Shown one piece after another: positions 8,375 to 17,436 of a stretch of DNA of 58,313 bases. This DNA is from Oscillospiraceae bacterium (GTDB lineage: Bacteria > Bacillota > Clostridia > Oscillospirales > Oscillospiraceae), in contig JAFSCK010000008.1 in assembly GCA_017436785.1 (NCBI GenBank), positions 1 through 58,313 on the forward strand. The letters are read 5' to 3'. Under the pieces are notes generated by a model. It made no database searches. It saw only the letters and a list, made by a program, of their open reading frames with translations, and was not told where the DNA came from. The translations under genes and the position numbers were made by a program. The stretch's first letter is position 1. Each line of letters opens with the position of its first letter.

Positions 8375-9210
8375 TACACGCCCTCCTGGTCAGATGCAGG
8401 ATCGTACTGCTCGAACTCGGCGTACTCACCGTCGTCATCTTCGTCACCGAAGTCGTACTCATCCAGATCGGAGCTGCCCTTGGTCTGGGGCTTGTTCTTG
8501 CCCTTGACCTTGAGGAAGTAATAGGCACCGCCGCCAGCCAGAGCCGCAATGAGGATCACCACAAGAAGAATAGGCCCGGTGCCCACGCTGGGTTCCGGTT
8601 CCTCCACAGGTTCCGTGGGAGGCTCGGTTTCCGGTTCGGTAGGCTCCACGCCCATACACTCCACCATGTTCACGGCGCAGATTTCACACTGGGTATTGAT
8701 AAGACCAACGCTGCATTTATCAGCGCAGATACAGGCAGCGGGGGCAGAGTTATCTTCCAGCAGGGCCATGAGGTCGGCTTCGTCCACCTGATTTAAGAAA
8801 TAGGTGTAATACTGTTCGCCGTCCTCGTCCACGGGCTTATCGTAGTCGATGACGATGTAGAAGGTATTGCCGTTCCGGGTTTCCACGGTGATGTACTGTT
8901 TGTTGGTGGCAGCATCGTACAGAAGATCACGGGTGGCAACGATGCTGTCCTCGGTAAAGGGCATCCCGTCCACAGCAATGGTGGGGGCAGGGGGTTCCGT
9001 GCCTTCCGTAGCTTCCGTGCTGGAGGAAGGTCGGGAGGACTGGCTGGAAGTGGTCGTGTCCTTGGGCCGGGTTTCCTCCGGAGTCTGCACGATCACATCG
9101 TAATCCTTCTGATCCGGGTCATCTCCCATGGCATAGGCAGGGAGGGTAAGGGTAGACAGACACAGAACCAGAGCAAGCAGACAGGACAGGAACCGCATCT
9201 TAGGTTTCAT
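8374..9210 (-). CDS. DUF4366 membrane-anchored ICE protein
   Basis: 278 residues: signal peptide (residues 1-27, ending AYA), a Thr/Ser/Pro-rich linker, an extracellular domain with six cysteines (around 155-190) flanked by Pro/Glu spacers, one transmembrane helix (about 212-235) and an acidic cytoplasmic tail. The arrangement is typical of DUF4366 proteins encoded beside topB in CTn elements. It is probably a surface-exposed accessory of the mating channel, which is inferred from position. AAAGGAG precedes the ATG at 9210; the gene overlaps the DUF4315 gene. Confidence 0.85.
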   Translation of the reverse strand: MKPKMRFLSCLLALVLCLSTLTLPAYAMGDDPDQKDYDVIVQTPEETRPKDTTTSSQSSRPSSSTEATEGTEPPAPTIAVDGMPFTEDSIVATRDLLYDAATNKQYITVETRNGNTFYIVIDYDKPVDEDGEQYYTYFLNQVDEADLMALLEDNSAPAACICADKCSVGLINTQCEICAVNMVECMGVEPTEPETEPPTEPVEEPEPSVGTGPILLVVILIAALAGGGAYYFLKVKGKNKPQTKGSSDLDEYDFGDEDDDGEYAEFEQYDPASDQEGV

Positions 9211-9439
9211 GCCCGGACTCCTTTACAGCCGGGGCAGCGACTGCGGCTCCCTTCATTTTCTGGAACAGTTCCGCAAACTGCTCCATGGTCATGCCCTGTT
9301 CCCGAACCATGCCAACGATGTCCAGGTTTTCCAGTTCCCGGATCTGCTTTTCCAGTTCCTTGTTCTTTGCCTGTAACGTAGCGATCTTGCCATTGTTCTT
9401 TTCCAGCTCCGTGCGGAGCTTGTTGATTTTGGGATTCAT
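9200..9439 (-). CDS. DUF4315 small coiled-coil protein
   Basis: 79 residues. The first 40 form a heptad-patterned coiled coil (INKLRTELEKNNGKIATLQA), then a short helical C-terminus with MTMEQFAELFQKMKG. The ATG at 9439 is eight bases after AAAGGAG; a GTG three codons earlier is a worse start. DUF4315 proteins are constant members of Tn1549-like transfer operons between the NlpC/P60 protein and DUF4366; their role is unknown. Confidence 0.85.
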   Translation of the reverse strand: MNPKINKLRTELEKNNGKIATLQAKNKELEKQIRELENLDIVGMVREQGMTMEQFAELFQKMKGAAVAAPAVKESGHET

Positions 9440-9453
9440 GTTTTTCACTCCTT

Positions 9454-11220
9454 TTATGGCAGTCTGCCATAGGTGTAGAAATGGGACTGCCAGTAACTTG
9501 AATTTAGATTGGTATAGGAAATGGGATCTCCGCAGTGGATCATCCGGTTGTTGCCAGCATAGATGCCCACATGGGAAACGCCGGGCGTGTCATAGGTGCC
9601 CTTAAAGAACACCAGATCTCCCGGCTTTACATTGGACGAAGATACGGGGGTGCAGATGTTGCACAGCCCCTGGGCACTGAGTCTGCCTACATTCCATCCG
9701 GAATGGTTGATGACCCAGCTAACGAAACCGGAACAGTCAAAAGAGGTTGAGGGATTGCTGCCGCCCCAGACATAAGGATAGCCCAGATATTTTTCCGCTT
9801 CTGTAATCATGGCGGCAAACTGGGCATCTTCCAGAGCTTCCGGAGGAATCTCGTACACGGGATAGCTGCCATCGTAGCGGTCAATGTACTCAGAATCCGG
9901 GAACAGGTCTGTCCGGTTGCCCAGAGTGGACATATACACCGCGTACATTCCCAGTTCTTCCTCCGTCATCACATAGACCGGTACATGGCTCAGGTCAAAG
10001 TTTTCCAGAGTGACGGTGCAGGTGTAGTGGGTATAGGGCACATCAGCTTCGTATTCATATTCCTCCATGATGGGATCGCCCCAGTAGTCATAGAGATATT
10101 CCCCTGTGATGGGGTCCTGGGCATGACGTTCTCCGATGAGGGTTTCTGTCCGGTAGCGGGTTTCCGTTTCCACTTCTTCGGTGAGGATATACTGCTTTTC
10201 AAACAGCATATCCAAGGTTCCCATGACTTCGGGCAATGTCCACTCACTGGGATGGAGGGCAGACAGAATGGAGGTCAGCACATAGGGGTCATGGCCGATT
10301 TCATCCAGATCATAGATGTAATCGTCATAGCTGTGGGTGGATTCATAGTTGTCCAGCTTGCTCTGCAGTGCGGCTTCCATGGCGCAGTAGGCAGCTTCCG
10401 CATCCTGGATGGCATCGTCGGTGGAAGCATAGGTGCTGCTGGCAATACCGGAAATGACACCCTCCATGACCACGGTGCAGGAGGATAGGCCGCTTAGGAA
10501 AAAGCCCAGCAGTATGAGAAGTCCCAGGATCACCAGAAAAGCCTTGCTGTGCTTCTTTACAAAGGTGGCAGTCTTTTTGCTGGTTTCCGTGGCCGTCTTT
10601 GCGGTTTTCTCCGTGATGCTGGCTGCGGTCTGGGTGGTGCCAGCGGAAGTGCCTGCTTTGGCGGCGGTATACTGGCGCTTGATGGCCTGCCGCTGCTGAA
10701 ATTTGGAAAAGGGATTACTGGTGGGGTGATCCAGTTCCATCTTCTTTTGCAGGGCATCCAAGTTGGCTTTGTCCAGCTTCTGATCCGCCTTTGCCGCTTC
10801 TCGGTAGGGTTTCAGCTTATGGCTCCGGTAGCCAGCATGAAGAATTTGGGAGGTGCGTTCCGCTGACTGTTCCAGAGTGTGGGCAGCCTCCACACCAACA
10901 TTGTCATCCTCGGATTCACGGACTTCTTTATGAAGCTGCCCCCGGACAGTTTCAACCGGGGCGGTCTGGACAGCGTGGGTCAGCTTGGAGGGCGGCTTTT
11001 TCCTGCTTTCCTCAAATTGCAGCTTGACTTTCAGCTTTCCGGATTTGGGATCGGGGACAACATCTGCTTTCAGCTTCTTCCGGGAGGGGATCTTCCCCTG
11101 GGCAGAATCCGCCTTGTCGGCAGCTTTGTCGGCCTTCTGAACTTTCTTTTGCAGTTCCGGATTTCCGCGTTCCTCGTCTGTGAATTTGAGCCGGGGCGGA
11201 CGCTTATACAAACCATCCAC
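9454..11220 (-). CDS. CD1108-family NlpC/P60 cell-wall hydrolase of the conjugation apparatus
   Basis: 588 residues. A basic, low-complexity cytoplasmic N-terminus (about 225 residues) is followed by one transmembrane helix (about 226-248), an extracellular linker domain and a C-terminal NlpC/P60 domain. The catalytic Cys is Cys496 (FDCSGF) and the His is His550 (SHVGIY). The role is local peptidoglycan opening for the type IV secretion channel, the VirB1 function. The annotated GTG start at 11220 overlaps the preceding gene by 17 nt and has a weak ribosome site, so the exact start is uncertain. Confidence 0.9.
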   Translation of the reverse strand: MDGLYKRPPRLKFTDEERGNPELQKKVQKADKAADKADSAQGKIPSRKKLKADVVPDPKSGKLKVKLQFEESRKKPPSKLTHAVQTAPVETVRGQLHKEVRESEDDNVGVEAAHTLEQSAERTSQILHAGYRSHKLKPYREAAKADQKLDKANLDALQKKMELDHPTSNPFSKFQQRQAIKRQYTAAKAGTSAGTTQTAASITEKTAKTATETSKKTATFVKKHSKAFLVILGLLILLGFFLSGLSSCTVVMEGVISGIASSTYASTDDAIQDAEAAYCAMEAALQSKLDNYESTHSYDDYIYDLDEIGHDPYVLTSILSALHPSEWTLPEVMGTLDMLFEKQYILTEEVETETRYRTETLIGERHAQDPITGEYLYDYWGDPIMEEYEYEADVPYTHYTCTVTLENFDLSHVPVYVMTEEELGMYAVYMSTLGNRTDLFPDSEYIDRYDGSYPVYEIPPEALEDAQFAAMITEAEKYLGYPYVWGGSNPSTSFDCSGFVSWVINHSGWNVGRLSAQGLCNICTPVSSSNVKPGDLVFFKGTYDTPGVSHVGIYAGNNRMIHCGDPISYTNLNSSYWQSHFYTYGRLP

Positions 11221-11569
11221 CGCCCAGCAGATCGGAAAGCAGTTCCGCGCTTTCGGCGTAGATCAGGAACCGTTCTTCAGAGAGCTGGGGATAGAAGAAA
11301 AGCCCTGCCCAGATCGCCATGAGGACATCGGACAGGTACTCACCATCATCTTCGCTGTTCCGGGGGATAATCATAACGATATTCCCGGAATTGAACAGCT
11401 CCATCAGCCGGGTTACGCCAGCTTCGCCAATCTTGGTCAGATACTTATTCTGGGCAGAGACTTCGGAGCAAAAATCGATTGCGCTTACCAGCAGTTCCAG
11501 CAGAATGGAAAGTTCCGTCTGTATGGCCATCGTTTTTCCATAGCCCTGCTTGATTTGTTCAACGGTCAT
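11204..11569 (-). CDS. Small ICE protein between virB4 and CD1108, function unknown
   Basis: 121 residues, soluble, mostly helical, acidic. AAAGGAGG lies upstream within the end of virB4, the start is 2 nt after its stop, and the end overlaps the next gene by 17 nt, so it is embedded in the transfer operon. No motif is recognised. The position suggests an accessory or chaperone for the secretion ATPase or the lytic protein, which is only inference. Confidence 0.75.
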   Translation of the reverse strand: MTVEQIKQGYGKTMAIQTELSILLELLVSAIDFCSEVSAQNKYLTKIGEAGVTRLMELFNSGNIVMIIPRNSEDDGEYLSDVLMAIWAGLFFYPQLSEERFLIYAESAELLSDLLGGGWFV

Positions 11570-11571
11570 AA

Positions 11572-14439
11572 TTAAGATGCCTCCTTTGTGACTTCAGTGG
11601 GTTTGGTTGTCATGACTTTATAAAGCTCAGTTTCCTTGGGGAAGTGGTCAATGAACGGCAGGATCGTGTTGCCGTAGAACAGCAGCCCTTCACCTTCACC
11701 GGAGTGGGTGACGTAGGATAATTGGTGGGGAGAGATGCCAAGGTGCTTTGCCAGAATCTGACGATCACCTGCAGCCTGGTTGAGCATATATATGAAATCG
11801 GAGTTTTCAAAAATATTCTCAATTTCCCGGCTGCTCAGAAGGTCTTTGACGTTCTGGGTGATGCCAGTGGGGATGCCGCCCCATTTTCGGAATCTTTTCC
11901 AGATTTCCACGGAATAGGCGGCGGTCTGTTCCTCCTTCAGCAGAAGGTGGAACTCGTCGATGTAGTAACGGGTTGCTTTGGGTTCCGTGCGGTCAGCAGC
12001 GACCAGGGCAATACCATCCTCTACTTCCTGTGCTGCGATAGCCTTGTACTGGAAACGGTTTTCTGTAACACGGTTCCAGACCTGATCCTGCACGATCAGC
12101 ATACCGATTTTCTTCAACTGCTTACCCAGCTCCCGAATGTCAAAGCACACGATCCGGTTGTTGATGTCCACATTGGTCCGGTGGTTGAATACGGAAAGAG
12201 AACCGGAAACGTAGATTTCCAAGGCGGTGGCAATGTACTGTGCTTCCTTTTCTGCCTGTTTGCGGAGGGTATCGTACAGATCGCCAAGGATGGGCATATT
12301 CTCCGGTTTCGGGTCATTGAGATAATCCTGGTAGACCAGCCGCACACAACGGTCGATGATGGTTTTCTCCACAGGAGCAAGTCCATCCTTGCCGGCAACG
12401 ATCAGTTCGCACAAGCTCAGGATAAAGTCGGACTTTAAGGACAGTGGGTTATCATCGTCGCTGTAATTGAGGTTGATATCCATGGGATTGATATGATCCG
12501 GGGACGTGGGGGAGATACGGATGACCTGTCCACCCAGCCGCTCCACCAGGGGAGCGTACTCACTTTCCGGATCGCAGATCAGGATATCGTCATTGGTAAC
12601 AAGAAAAGCGTTGCTGATTTCTCTTTTCGCGGAGAAAGACTTGCCGCTGTTGTGGGCAACCATCCCGTTTGCCAGCACAAAGTTCATGTGCTGAGGAACC
12701 GCCATGTCATAGACAGGGACGGGTTCGATCAGCTTATGCCGGGTCACATGGACAACCATGTGATTGCCGCTGAGAAGCTGGCCGGGGCGAATGGTTTTCG
12801 CTTCCAGGAACTTGCCATGGCGATCCATGAGCTTATGTTCCGGGGTGCATTGGACCATGCTGCCATCCAGCAGTTCCAGTTCAAACAGTTCGTCCGCATA
12901 CTTTTCCAGTCGAATATCCTTGGCTGCTGCGGTAATGATTTTCTTCTTACGGAAATCGTATGCCTTGACCAATGCCCGTTCGATACCGGAATCCACAAGC
13001 TCCGCAAAGGACACCGGAGTGCCGTCTGCGTAGAGAATCTGGGTATCGCCTGTAAAGCAGCCGGGAGTGCCGAGGATCAGCCCGTTGGGGTTTTTCAGCA
13101 GCTTCCGGTCAACCATGATGAGGTTGTTGGAAAGGGCGTTGATGCCGTAGTACAGGGCTTCCTTTCCTGTCTGGAACAGTTCCTGGGTGGTAAAGGGGAT
13201 GAAGATGGCCACACAGGAAGAAGTCAGACCACGCTGGATGTCGATGTAGTTCTTGCCCAGAGGCAGGCTGCTCATTACGCCTTCTTCCTGCTGATAGTCC
13301 AGCCGCACCAGAGAACAGTTATGCTTCTGGGCAATGGACTTGATCTGGAAGATGTTGTTATTGAGCTGCCGGGGATTCTCCGAGGTATTCAGAACCAGGA
13401 AGGTCAGAAGGAACATTCGCTCATTTCTGCTCTGGAGGTCCTGCAGCAGCTTCTTTGCTTCCGCACCGTAGGTGGCAAGATCGGAGGGGATGATGTCCAT
13501 GTCATATCCGGAACGAACAGCTTTTTTCTGTTCTTCGATCTTGGCCCGGTCCAGATCGGTGATCTTCCGCTTGATGGTCTTGATGGCACTGACCTGATCC
13601 ACGGACTGAACATGGAGATTGACGATGACGCTGCTTTCCAGATTCAGAAACTCTGCCAGGATACGGTCATTGAGTTCCGGTGCCAGGATCTGCAGGAAGC
13701 TGACGGCACCGGAGAGCTTGCCCATGCGGAAGCCCTTGCCGTTTTTGTATTCAAAACTGCTGGGAGCGACGAAGTCCTTGGTGGACAGCCCGGAAGGGGC
13801 CAGCCAGTTCCAGTCGAACAGGAAAGGCTCCTGTTCGTCCATTCTCAGAATGTCATGGAGGACTTGCAGCCGCTCCTTGCCATTGAGAACGGCGGCTTTT
13901 ACGCCCAGCCGTTTGAAGTTGTTGAGAATATCGATTTCCAGCCGTTCCAACCGCATCTTTGCCATACGGTAGGTCTGAGCTTCGATACCAAAGGTCAGAT
14001 ACTTGGTTTTGACCAGTCCGTTGTTGCCCCGCTCCAACTGCCGCTGAAGCATTTGGGCGTATTCTTCACGGATGCTGTCAAATTCATCTCCCTTGGGTGG
14101 GATGCTGATGCTCTGGGTGAATACCTCCTTGGAAACAGAGAGGTTGGCAAAGGTGAGCTGGAATTTGACAGACGCATCGAAGAAATTGAGGAAATCACAC
14201 CATGCTTCAAAGATGGCGGTCTTATCTTCGTTCTGGGAAAGCTGGTAGTTGATGTCCTGGAACTGGATGGTCTTGGTGAAATAGGTGGCGGTGACAACGC
14301 AGATGCCGTCGGGCATCATGCGCTTATAGGGAATACTGTCCTGCGCCGATTTTTCTTTCTTATCCGTCCGGTTTGCTCTTGCGATGGCTGCTTCGATCTG
14401 CTTCCGTTCGGCGCGGGTCAGCCGCTTCTTGGCGGACAA
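11572..14439 (-). CDS. VirB4-like conjugation ATPase interrupted in frame by an intein
   Basis: 955 residues, of which residues 461-597 are an intein, leaving an 818-residue VirB4/TraE-type ATPase, the usual family size. The ATPase energises type IV secretion at the membrane. The Walker A loop is split as GTPG | intein | SGKSF; Walker B is YYIDEFHLLL, and the ITQNVKDLL motif follows. Until the intein is excised the P-loop cannot form, so ATPase activity should depend on protein splicing. The start is a TTG at 14439 with AAGGAGG nine bases upstream, inside the prgI gene (80-nt overlap). Confidence 0.95.
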   Translation of the reverse strand: MSAKKRLTRAERKQIEAAIARANRTDKKEKSAQDSIPYKRMMPDGICVVTATYFTKTIQFQDINYQLSQNEDKTAIFEAWCDFLNFFDASVKFQLTFANLSVSKEVFTQSISIPPKGDEFDSIREEYAQMLQRQLERGNNGLVKTKYLTFGIEAQTYRMAKMRLERLEIDILNNFKRLGVKAAVLNGKERLQVLHDILRMDEQEPFLFDWNWLAPSGLSTKDFVAPSSFEYKNGKGFRMGKLSGAVSFLQILAPELNDRILAEFLNLESSVIVNLHVQSVDQVSAIKTIKRKITDLDRAKIEEQKKAVRSGYDMDIIPSDLATYGAEAKKLLQDLQSRNERMFLLTFLVLNTSENPRQLNNNIFQIKSIAQKHNCSLVRLDYQQEEGVMSSLPLGKNYIDIQRGLTSSCVAIFIPFTTQELFQTGKEALYYGINALSNNLIMVDRKLLKNPNGLILGTPGCFTGDTQILYADGTPVSFAELVDSGIERALVKAYDFRKKKIITAAAKDIRLEKYADELFELELLDGSMVQCTPEHKLMDRHGKFLEAKTIRPGQLLSGNHMVVHVTRHKLIEPVPVYDMAVPQHMNFVLANGMVAHNSGKSFSAKREISNAFLVTNDDILICDPESEYAPLVERLGGQVIRISPTSPDHINPMDINLNYSDDDNPLSLKSDFILSLCELIVAGKDGLAPVEKTIIDRCVRLVYQDYLNDPKPENMPILGDLYDTLRKQAEKEAQYIATALEIYVSGSLSVFNHRTNVDINNRIVCFDIRELGKQLKKIGMLIVQDQVWNRVTENRFQYKAIAAQEVEDGIALVAADRTEPKATRYYIDEFHLLLKEEQTAAYSVEIWKRFRKWGGIPTGITQNVKDLLSSREIENIFENSDFIYMLNQAAGDRQILAKHLGISPHQLSYVTHSGEGEGLLFYGNTILPFIDHFPKETELYKVMTTKPTEVTKEAS
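12649..13059 (-). other. Mini-intein (Hint domain) inside the Walker A motif of VirB4
   Basis: 137 codons in frame. Block A is CFTGDTQIL with nucleophile Cys1. Block B contains CTPEHK, with Thr72 and His75 as the TxxH pair. Block F is VYDMAVPQHMNFVLANG with Asp118 and His124. Block G ends MVAHN, with penultimate His136 and terminal Asn137. The +1 extein residue is Ser. All residues needed for standard class 1 splicing are present. There is no room for a homing endonuclease. Joining the flanks restores GTPGSGKS exactly. Confidence 0.93.
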
Positions 14440-14791
14440 TGCGGTGAACCTCCTTATCTAGTTGATGCTGCCGCTGTAACACGGCGTAGAAATTGTTGGT
14501 CCGGTAAGGACGGTGCTTCGGACGGATGAAGCATACCTGGATCATATTCCGCAAAATGACCTCCAAAGGCTGTCCATTCTTTTCATACATGGCAAGAAGG
14601 AACGCCGGGATCATCACCAGGATCATGACCATGGTGGCAGTGCTGGTACCCAGCGGTTCCTTGAGGAAGATGAAAGCCGGTAGCCCCATGAGGGCACCGG
14701 CTCCGAAGCATACAAGCTGCCGTTTGGTAAGGTTAAACAGCACCTTGGTTTTGATTTTTGTTAAGTCCTTGGGGACGGTTACATAGGCCAT
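14360..14791 (-). CDS. PrgI family (VirB3-like) conjugation membrane protein
   Basis: 143 residues: a short N-terminal segment (MAYVTVPKDLTKIKTKVLFN), two adjacent transmembrane helices (about 28-70) and a basic cytoplasmic tail. This is the PrgI/VirB3 pattern, and the gene lies directly before virB4 as in all related elements. It is an inner-membrane component of the type IV secretion channel. AAGGAGG precedes the ATG. Its 3' end overlaps the start of virB4 by 80 nt, an unusually long overlap. Confidence 0.9.
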   Translation of the reverse strand: MAYVTVPKDLTKIKTKVLFNLTKRQLVCFGAGALMGLPAFIFLKEPLGTSTATMVMILVMIPAFLLAMYEKNGQPLEVILRNMIQVCFIRPKHRPYRTNNFYAVLQRQHQLDKEVHRIVRQEAADPRRTEADRSSHRKSKPDG

Positions 14792-14821
14792 AAATAGCCC
14801 TCCTTATTGATTTCTGCCATC

Positions 14822-15691
14822 TTAATGGGCATTGAAGATTGACTTTGCAAGGCTGCTTGTCTTGAACAGGCAGAAGCAAAGCAGAACTGTGTAGCCCATA
14901 CAGGTCCAGATGGCGCTGCTGATGTCCGCAGCAACGGAAATGCTCTGAACCAGTACAGCGTAGATGGCAACGCATACAATGATGAGAAATGCCTGGAATC
15001 CCAGAGCGAACAGGGCACGAAGGTAGTTCTGGCCCATGCCGCCCCATTCCTTGCCCATCATGGTTGCCATCGGGATGGGTGCAAGGGAGGTCACAAGGTA
15101 GATCTCGATCATTCTGCCGTAGGTGATGATGAAGATGCAGATGGCGATTGCCCAGGTGCAGATGCCAGCGAACAGGGACTGAAACCACAGCCCCAGCAGC
15201 GGACCGATCTCCATAGCCATGAGGGTGGTTTCCAGATCGGTCATCACGGAGGAAATATCAATGCTGGTATCTCCGGAGATAATGCCCGATGCACTGCCTA
15301 CCACACTTTGGGCGGCATCGAATACACCCATGACGATGTTCCAGGTGTTGGTGACGATTAGCACCGCAGCGGCGGACTTGAAGGCCCACTTGAAGAACAT
15401 CCAGGTATCTACATCGTTCAGATTGTTTTTGTCGGTTATGAGCTGGATCAGCTCAAGGGTCATAACAAAGGCGAGGATTGCCCCCGCAATCGGGACGATC
15501 ACGGAGTTGGACAGGTTTTGGATCATGCCGAAAATGCTGGCGTTCCATGCCTGGGGTGTCATGGCAACCTGTCCTGCGATTTCACGGACCTTCTGGTTGG
15601 TGGCATCGAATAGTCCGGTCAGGTTGCTGATGACGCCGCTGACAAGCATTTCCTTCAGCCATTCCGTGATTTTGTCCCACAGAAAATCCAT
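14822..15691 (-). CDS. VirB6/TrbL-like channel protein, CD1112 family
   Basis: 289 residues with about six transmembrane helices, an amphipathic N-terminus (MDFLWDKITEWLKEML) and the FIITYGRMIEIYLVTSLAPIP region characteristic of the family. It forms the inner-membrane core of the ICE mating channel. AGGAGG precedes the ATG. In most relatives this gene directly follows the Maff2 gene; here an 8-kb pilus island separates the two. Confidence 0.9.
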   Translation of the reverse strand: MDFLWDKITEWLKEMLVSGVISNLTGLFDATNQKVREIAGQVAMTPQAWNASIFGMIQNLSNSVIVPIAGAILAFVMTLELIQLITDKNNLNDVDTWMFFKWAFKSAAAVLIVTNTWNIVMGVFDAAQSVVGSASGIISGDTSIDISSVMTDLETTLMAMEIGPLLGLWFQSLFAGICTWAIAICIFIITYGRMIEIYLVTSLAPIPMATMMGKEWGGMGQNYLRALFALGFQAFLIIVCVAIYAVLVQSISVAADISSAIWTCMGYTVLLCFCLFKTSSLAKSIFNAH

Positions 15692-15714
15692 AGGGTTTCC
15701 TCCTGTGGGTTAGA

Positions 15715-16485
15715 TTATTCGGAACCGGGATTCAGAGAACGCTCGCAGAACACAAGATACCGCTGCTTTCCACCGGAAGCGTAGGGGTGGCAGGTCAGCA
15801 GCGTAATCATGTCCTTACCTTCGTGGATCAGAATATCGTCCACACTGGTAGGGTCAATGATGCGGACACAGCTGACGGTGTAGGTCATGGTTTCCCAGAG
15901 ATTCGTGATGATGACTTCATCGCCCACTTCCAGATCGGTGATGTACCGGAAGTAAGAAGCTCCGCCCCAACCACGATGACCAGCAATGACGGCGTTGGTG
16001 TTTTTTCCGCCGATGGGGATGCTGGTCTGGGACAGCACCGCAGCACCGTCTGCCATGTTCTGATAGGATGCACCCAGGAAGATGGGCATTTCCAGTTCCA
16101 GCTTCGGAATGGAGATCACACCGAAGATCTCATCCTCAAGACCGTAATCTTTGAGGATGAAGCTGGGAACTTCATAAGCATAGCTGTTGGCAAGCCCAGT
16201 CTGACCCTGTTCATAGATGGATTCGTTGTAGGCGGTCATTTCCTCCCACAGCTCCAGATGCTGCCGGGGTTCGGTTTCCTCCGGTTCCGTAACGATGATG
16301 ACCGGTTCATCCTTTTCCGGAACATCACCGATGATCTCCACCCGGCTCAGAAATTCTTCTGACTGCCGCTCCATGATGCCGTCTACGATGGCACCCTGGA
16401 CATACGGATAAAGAGCCAGCGACAGACCGGCCACGAACAGCATCACCAGGAAGATGAACAGGAAGGTTTCAAATTTACCTCTCAT
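15715..16485 (-). CDS. Sortase (class C-like), pilus island
   Basis: 256 residues with one N-terminal membrane anchor (about 5-28) and a sortase barrel: His170 (AGHRGW), Cys232 (TLLTCHPY) and Arg242 (KQRYLVFCER). Unlike its neighbour it has no C-terminal membrane helix. A different specificity, such as anchoring to the wall or adding the tip protein, is possible; class C versus another class cannot be settled by eye. The ATG at 16485 follows GGAGGG; the gene overlaps the preceding sortase gene by 11 nt. Confidence 0.9.
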   Translation of the reverse strand: MRGKFETFLFIFLVMLFVAGLSLALYPYVQGAIVDGIMERQSEEFLSRVEIIGDVPEKDEPVIIVTEPEETEPRQHLELWEEMTAYNESIYEQGQTGLANSYAYEVPSFILKDYGLEDEIFGVISIPKLELEMPIFLGASYQNMADGAAVLSQTSIPIGGKNTNAVIAGHRGWGGASYFRYITDLEVGDEVIITNLWETMTYTVSCVRIIDPTSVDDILIHEGKDMITLLTCHPYASGGKQRYLVFCERSLNPGSE

Positions 16486-17380
16486 GGCGGTTCCCTCCAT
16501 AAGTGGCATACCGTCCGGCAGAACTGAATTTCCTGCGGATCTTGCAGATGGAAATGATTGTGACAGCCAAGCCCAGTGCGGTGAAGACACCGATGAACAG
16601 TCCTTGCAGATACTTCTGCTCCCAACTGGATTTGGGAGGTTCCTCCTGCAAGACTTCATCCACCAGCACTTCCGCTTCCTCATAGGGAATCCGGGTGCCC
16701 CGAACCAGCAGACGGTGGGTGTTTACACCGTAGGGGGTGCAGGTAACGAGGGTACAGTAATCTTCCCCGGAGGTAATACCCAGCAGGCTTGTATCATGGG
16801 GCAGCACCGTATTGATTTCCTCCACCTGATAGGCAAGGACTTCTCCCAGCACATTCAGATAGAACACATCGTTCACTTCCAACAGTTCAAGGTCGGTGAA
16901 CATTTTCTGGGTTGCAAGGCCGCTGTGCCCTGTTAAAATGCAGTGGGTACCCTCGCCCCCAACCGGGAGGGAACTGCCCAGCAGATGCCCCACACCACGG
17001 TCAAGGGAATCATTTCCGGTACCGTGGTAGATGGGAAGATTCACGCTGATCTTGGGGATCTCCACATAGCCCATGATGCCGTCAGCGCCGATGTTGAGCT
17101 GACTGTCATAGTCCTCAGACGCAGCCAGAAGCGCTTCCTGGCTGTATGCTTCCTCCGTTGTGGAACCGGGGGTGATCGCTTTGTTGTAGGACACAGCCAG
17201 CTCACGGGCGTTCAGCAGTTCTGTGTTGTCGGCCTGCTCAATAACTTCTTCGTAAGCGGTATGGATTTCTGATGCGTACTTTTGGTTTACATAATTACTG
17301 ATGACCGGATACAGCATCAGTCCCAGAGAAAGCAGGAACAGGATCGCTGCCAGCACCAAGGTTAGAATTTTGCGTTTCAT
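16475..17380 (-). CDS. Class C (pilin-polymerising) sortase
   Basis: 301 residues with N-terminal (about 5-28) and C-terminal (about 257-280) membrane helices, as in class C sortases. The catalytic set is His152 (TGHSG), Cys214 (TLVTCTPYGVNTHR) and Arg223. It links pilin subunits by joining the LPxTG threonine of one to the pilin-motif lysine of another, on the outer face of the membrane. It lies just downstream of the LPETG pilin gene and overlaps the second sortase. Confidence 0.95.
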   Translation of the reverse strand: MKRKILTLVLAAILFLLSLGLMLYPVISNYVNQKYASEIHTAYEEVIEQADNTELLNARELAVSYNKAITPGSTTEEAYSQEALLAASEDYDSQLNIGADGIMGYVEIPKISVNLPIYHGTGNDSLDRGVGHLLGSSLPVGGEGTHCILTGHSGLATQKMFTDLELLEVNDVFYLNVLGEVLAYQVEEINTVLPHDTSLLGITSGEDYCTLVTCTPYGVNTHRLLVRGTRIPYEEAEVLVDEVLQEEPPKSSWEQKYLQGLFIGVFTALGLAVTIISICKIRRKFSSAGRYATYGGNRHER

Positions 17381-17404
17381 TCACAACTCCCTATTCCGTG
17401 AAAT

Positions 17405-17427
17405 GCCCCGGTAGAATCCACCGGGGC
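17405..17427 (-). terminator. Intercistronic hairpin between major pilin and sortase genes
   Basis: A perfect 8-bp GC-rich stem (GCCCCGGT / ACCGGGGC) lies just after the pilin stop. The following sequence is ATTTCA rather than a long U tract, so partial termination or mRNA stabilisation is more likely than full termination. Confidence 0.6.
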
Positions 17428-17436
17428 GGTTTTCAA

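Noticed and set aside
7091-8521. Plus-strand open frame opposite topoisomerase III
   Set aside because: Antisense to topB; no start context or domain.
12649-13059. virB4 as a disrupted pseudogene or two genes
   Set aside because: The frame is intact through the insert and all intein splice residues are present, so an intein explains the interruption better than decay.
12493-14529. Long plus-strand open frame opposite virB4
   Set aside because: It mirrors the virB4 coding strand, has no recognisable domain and no ribosome site.
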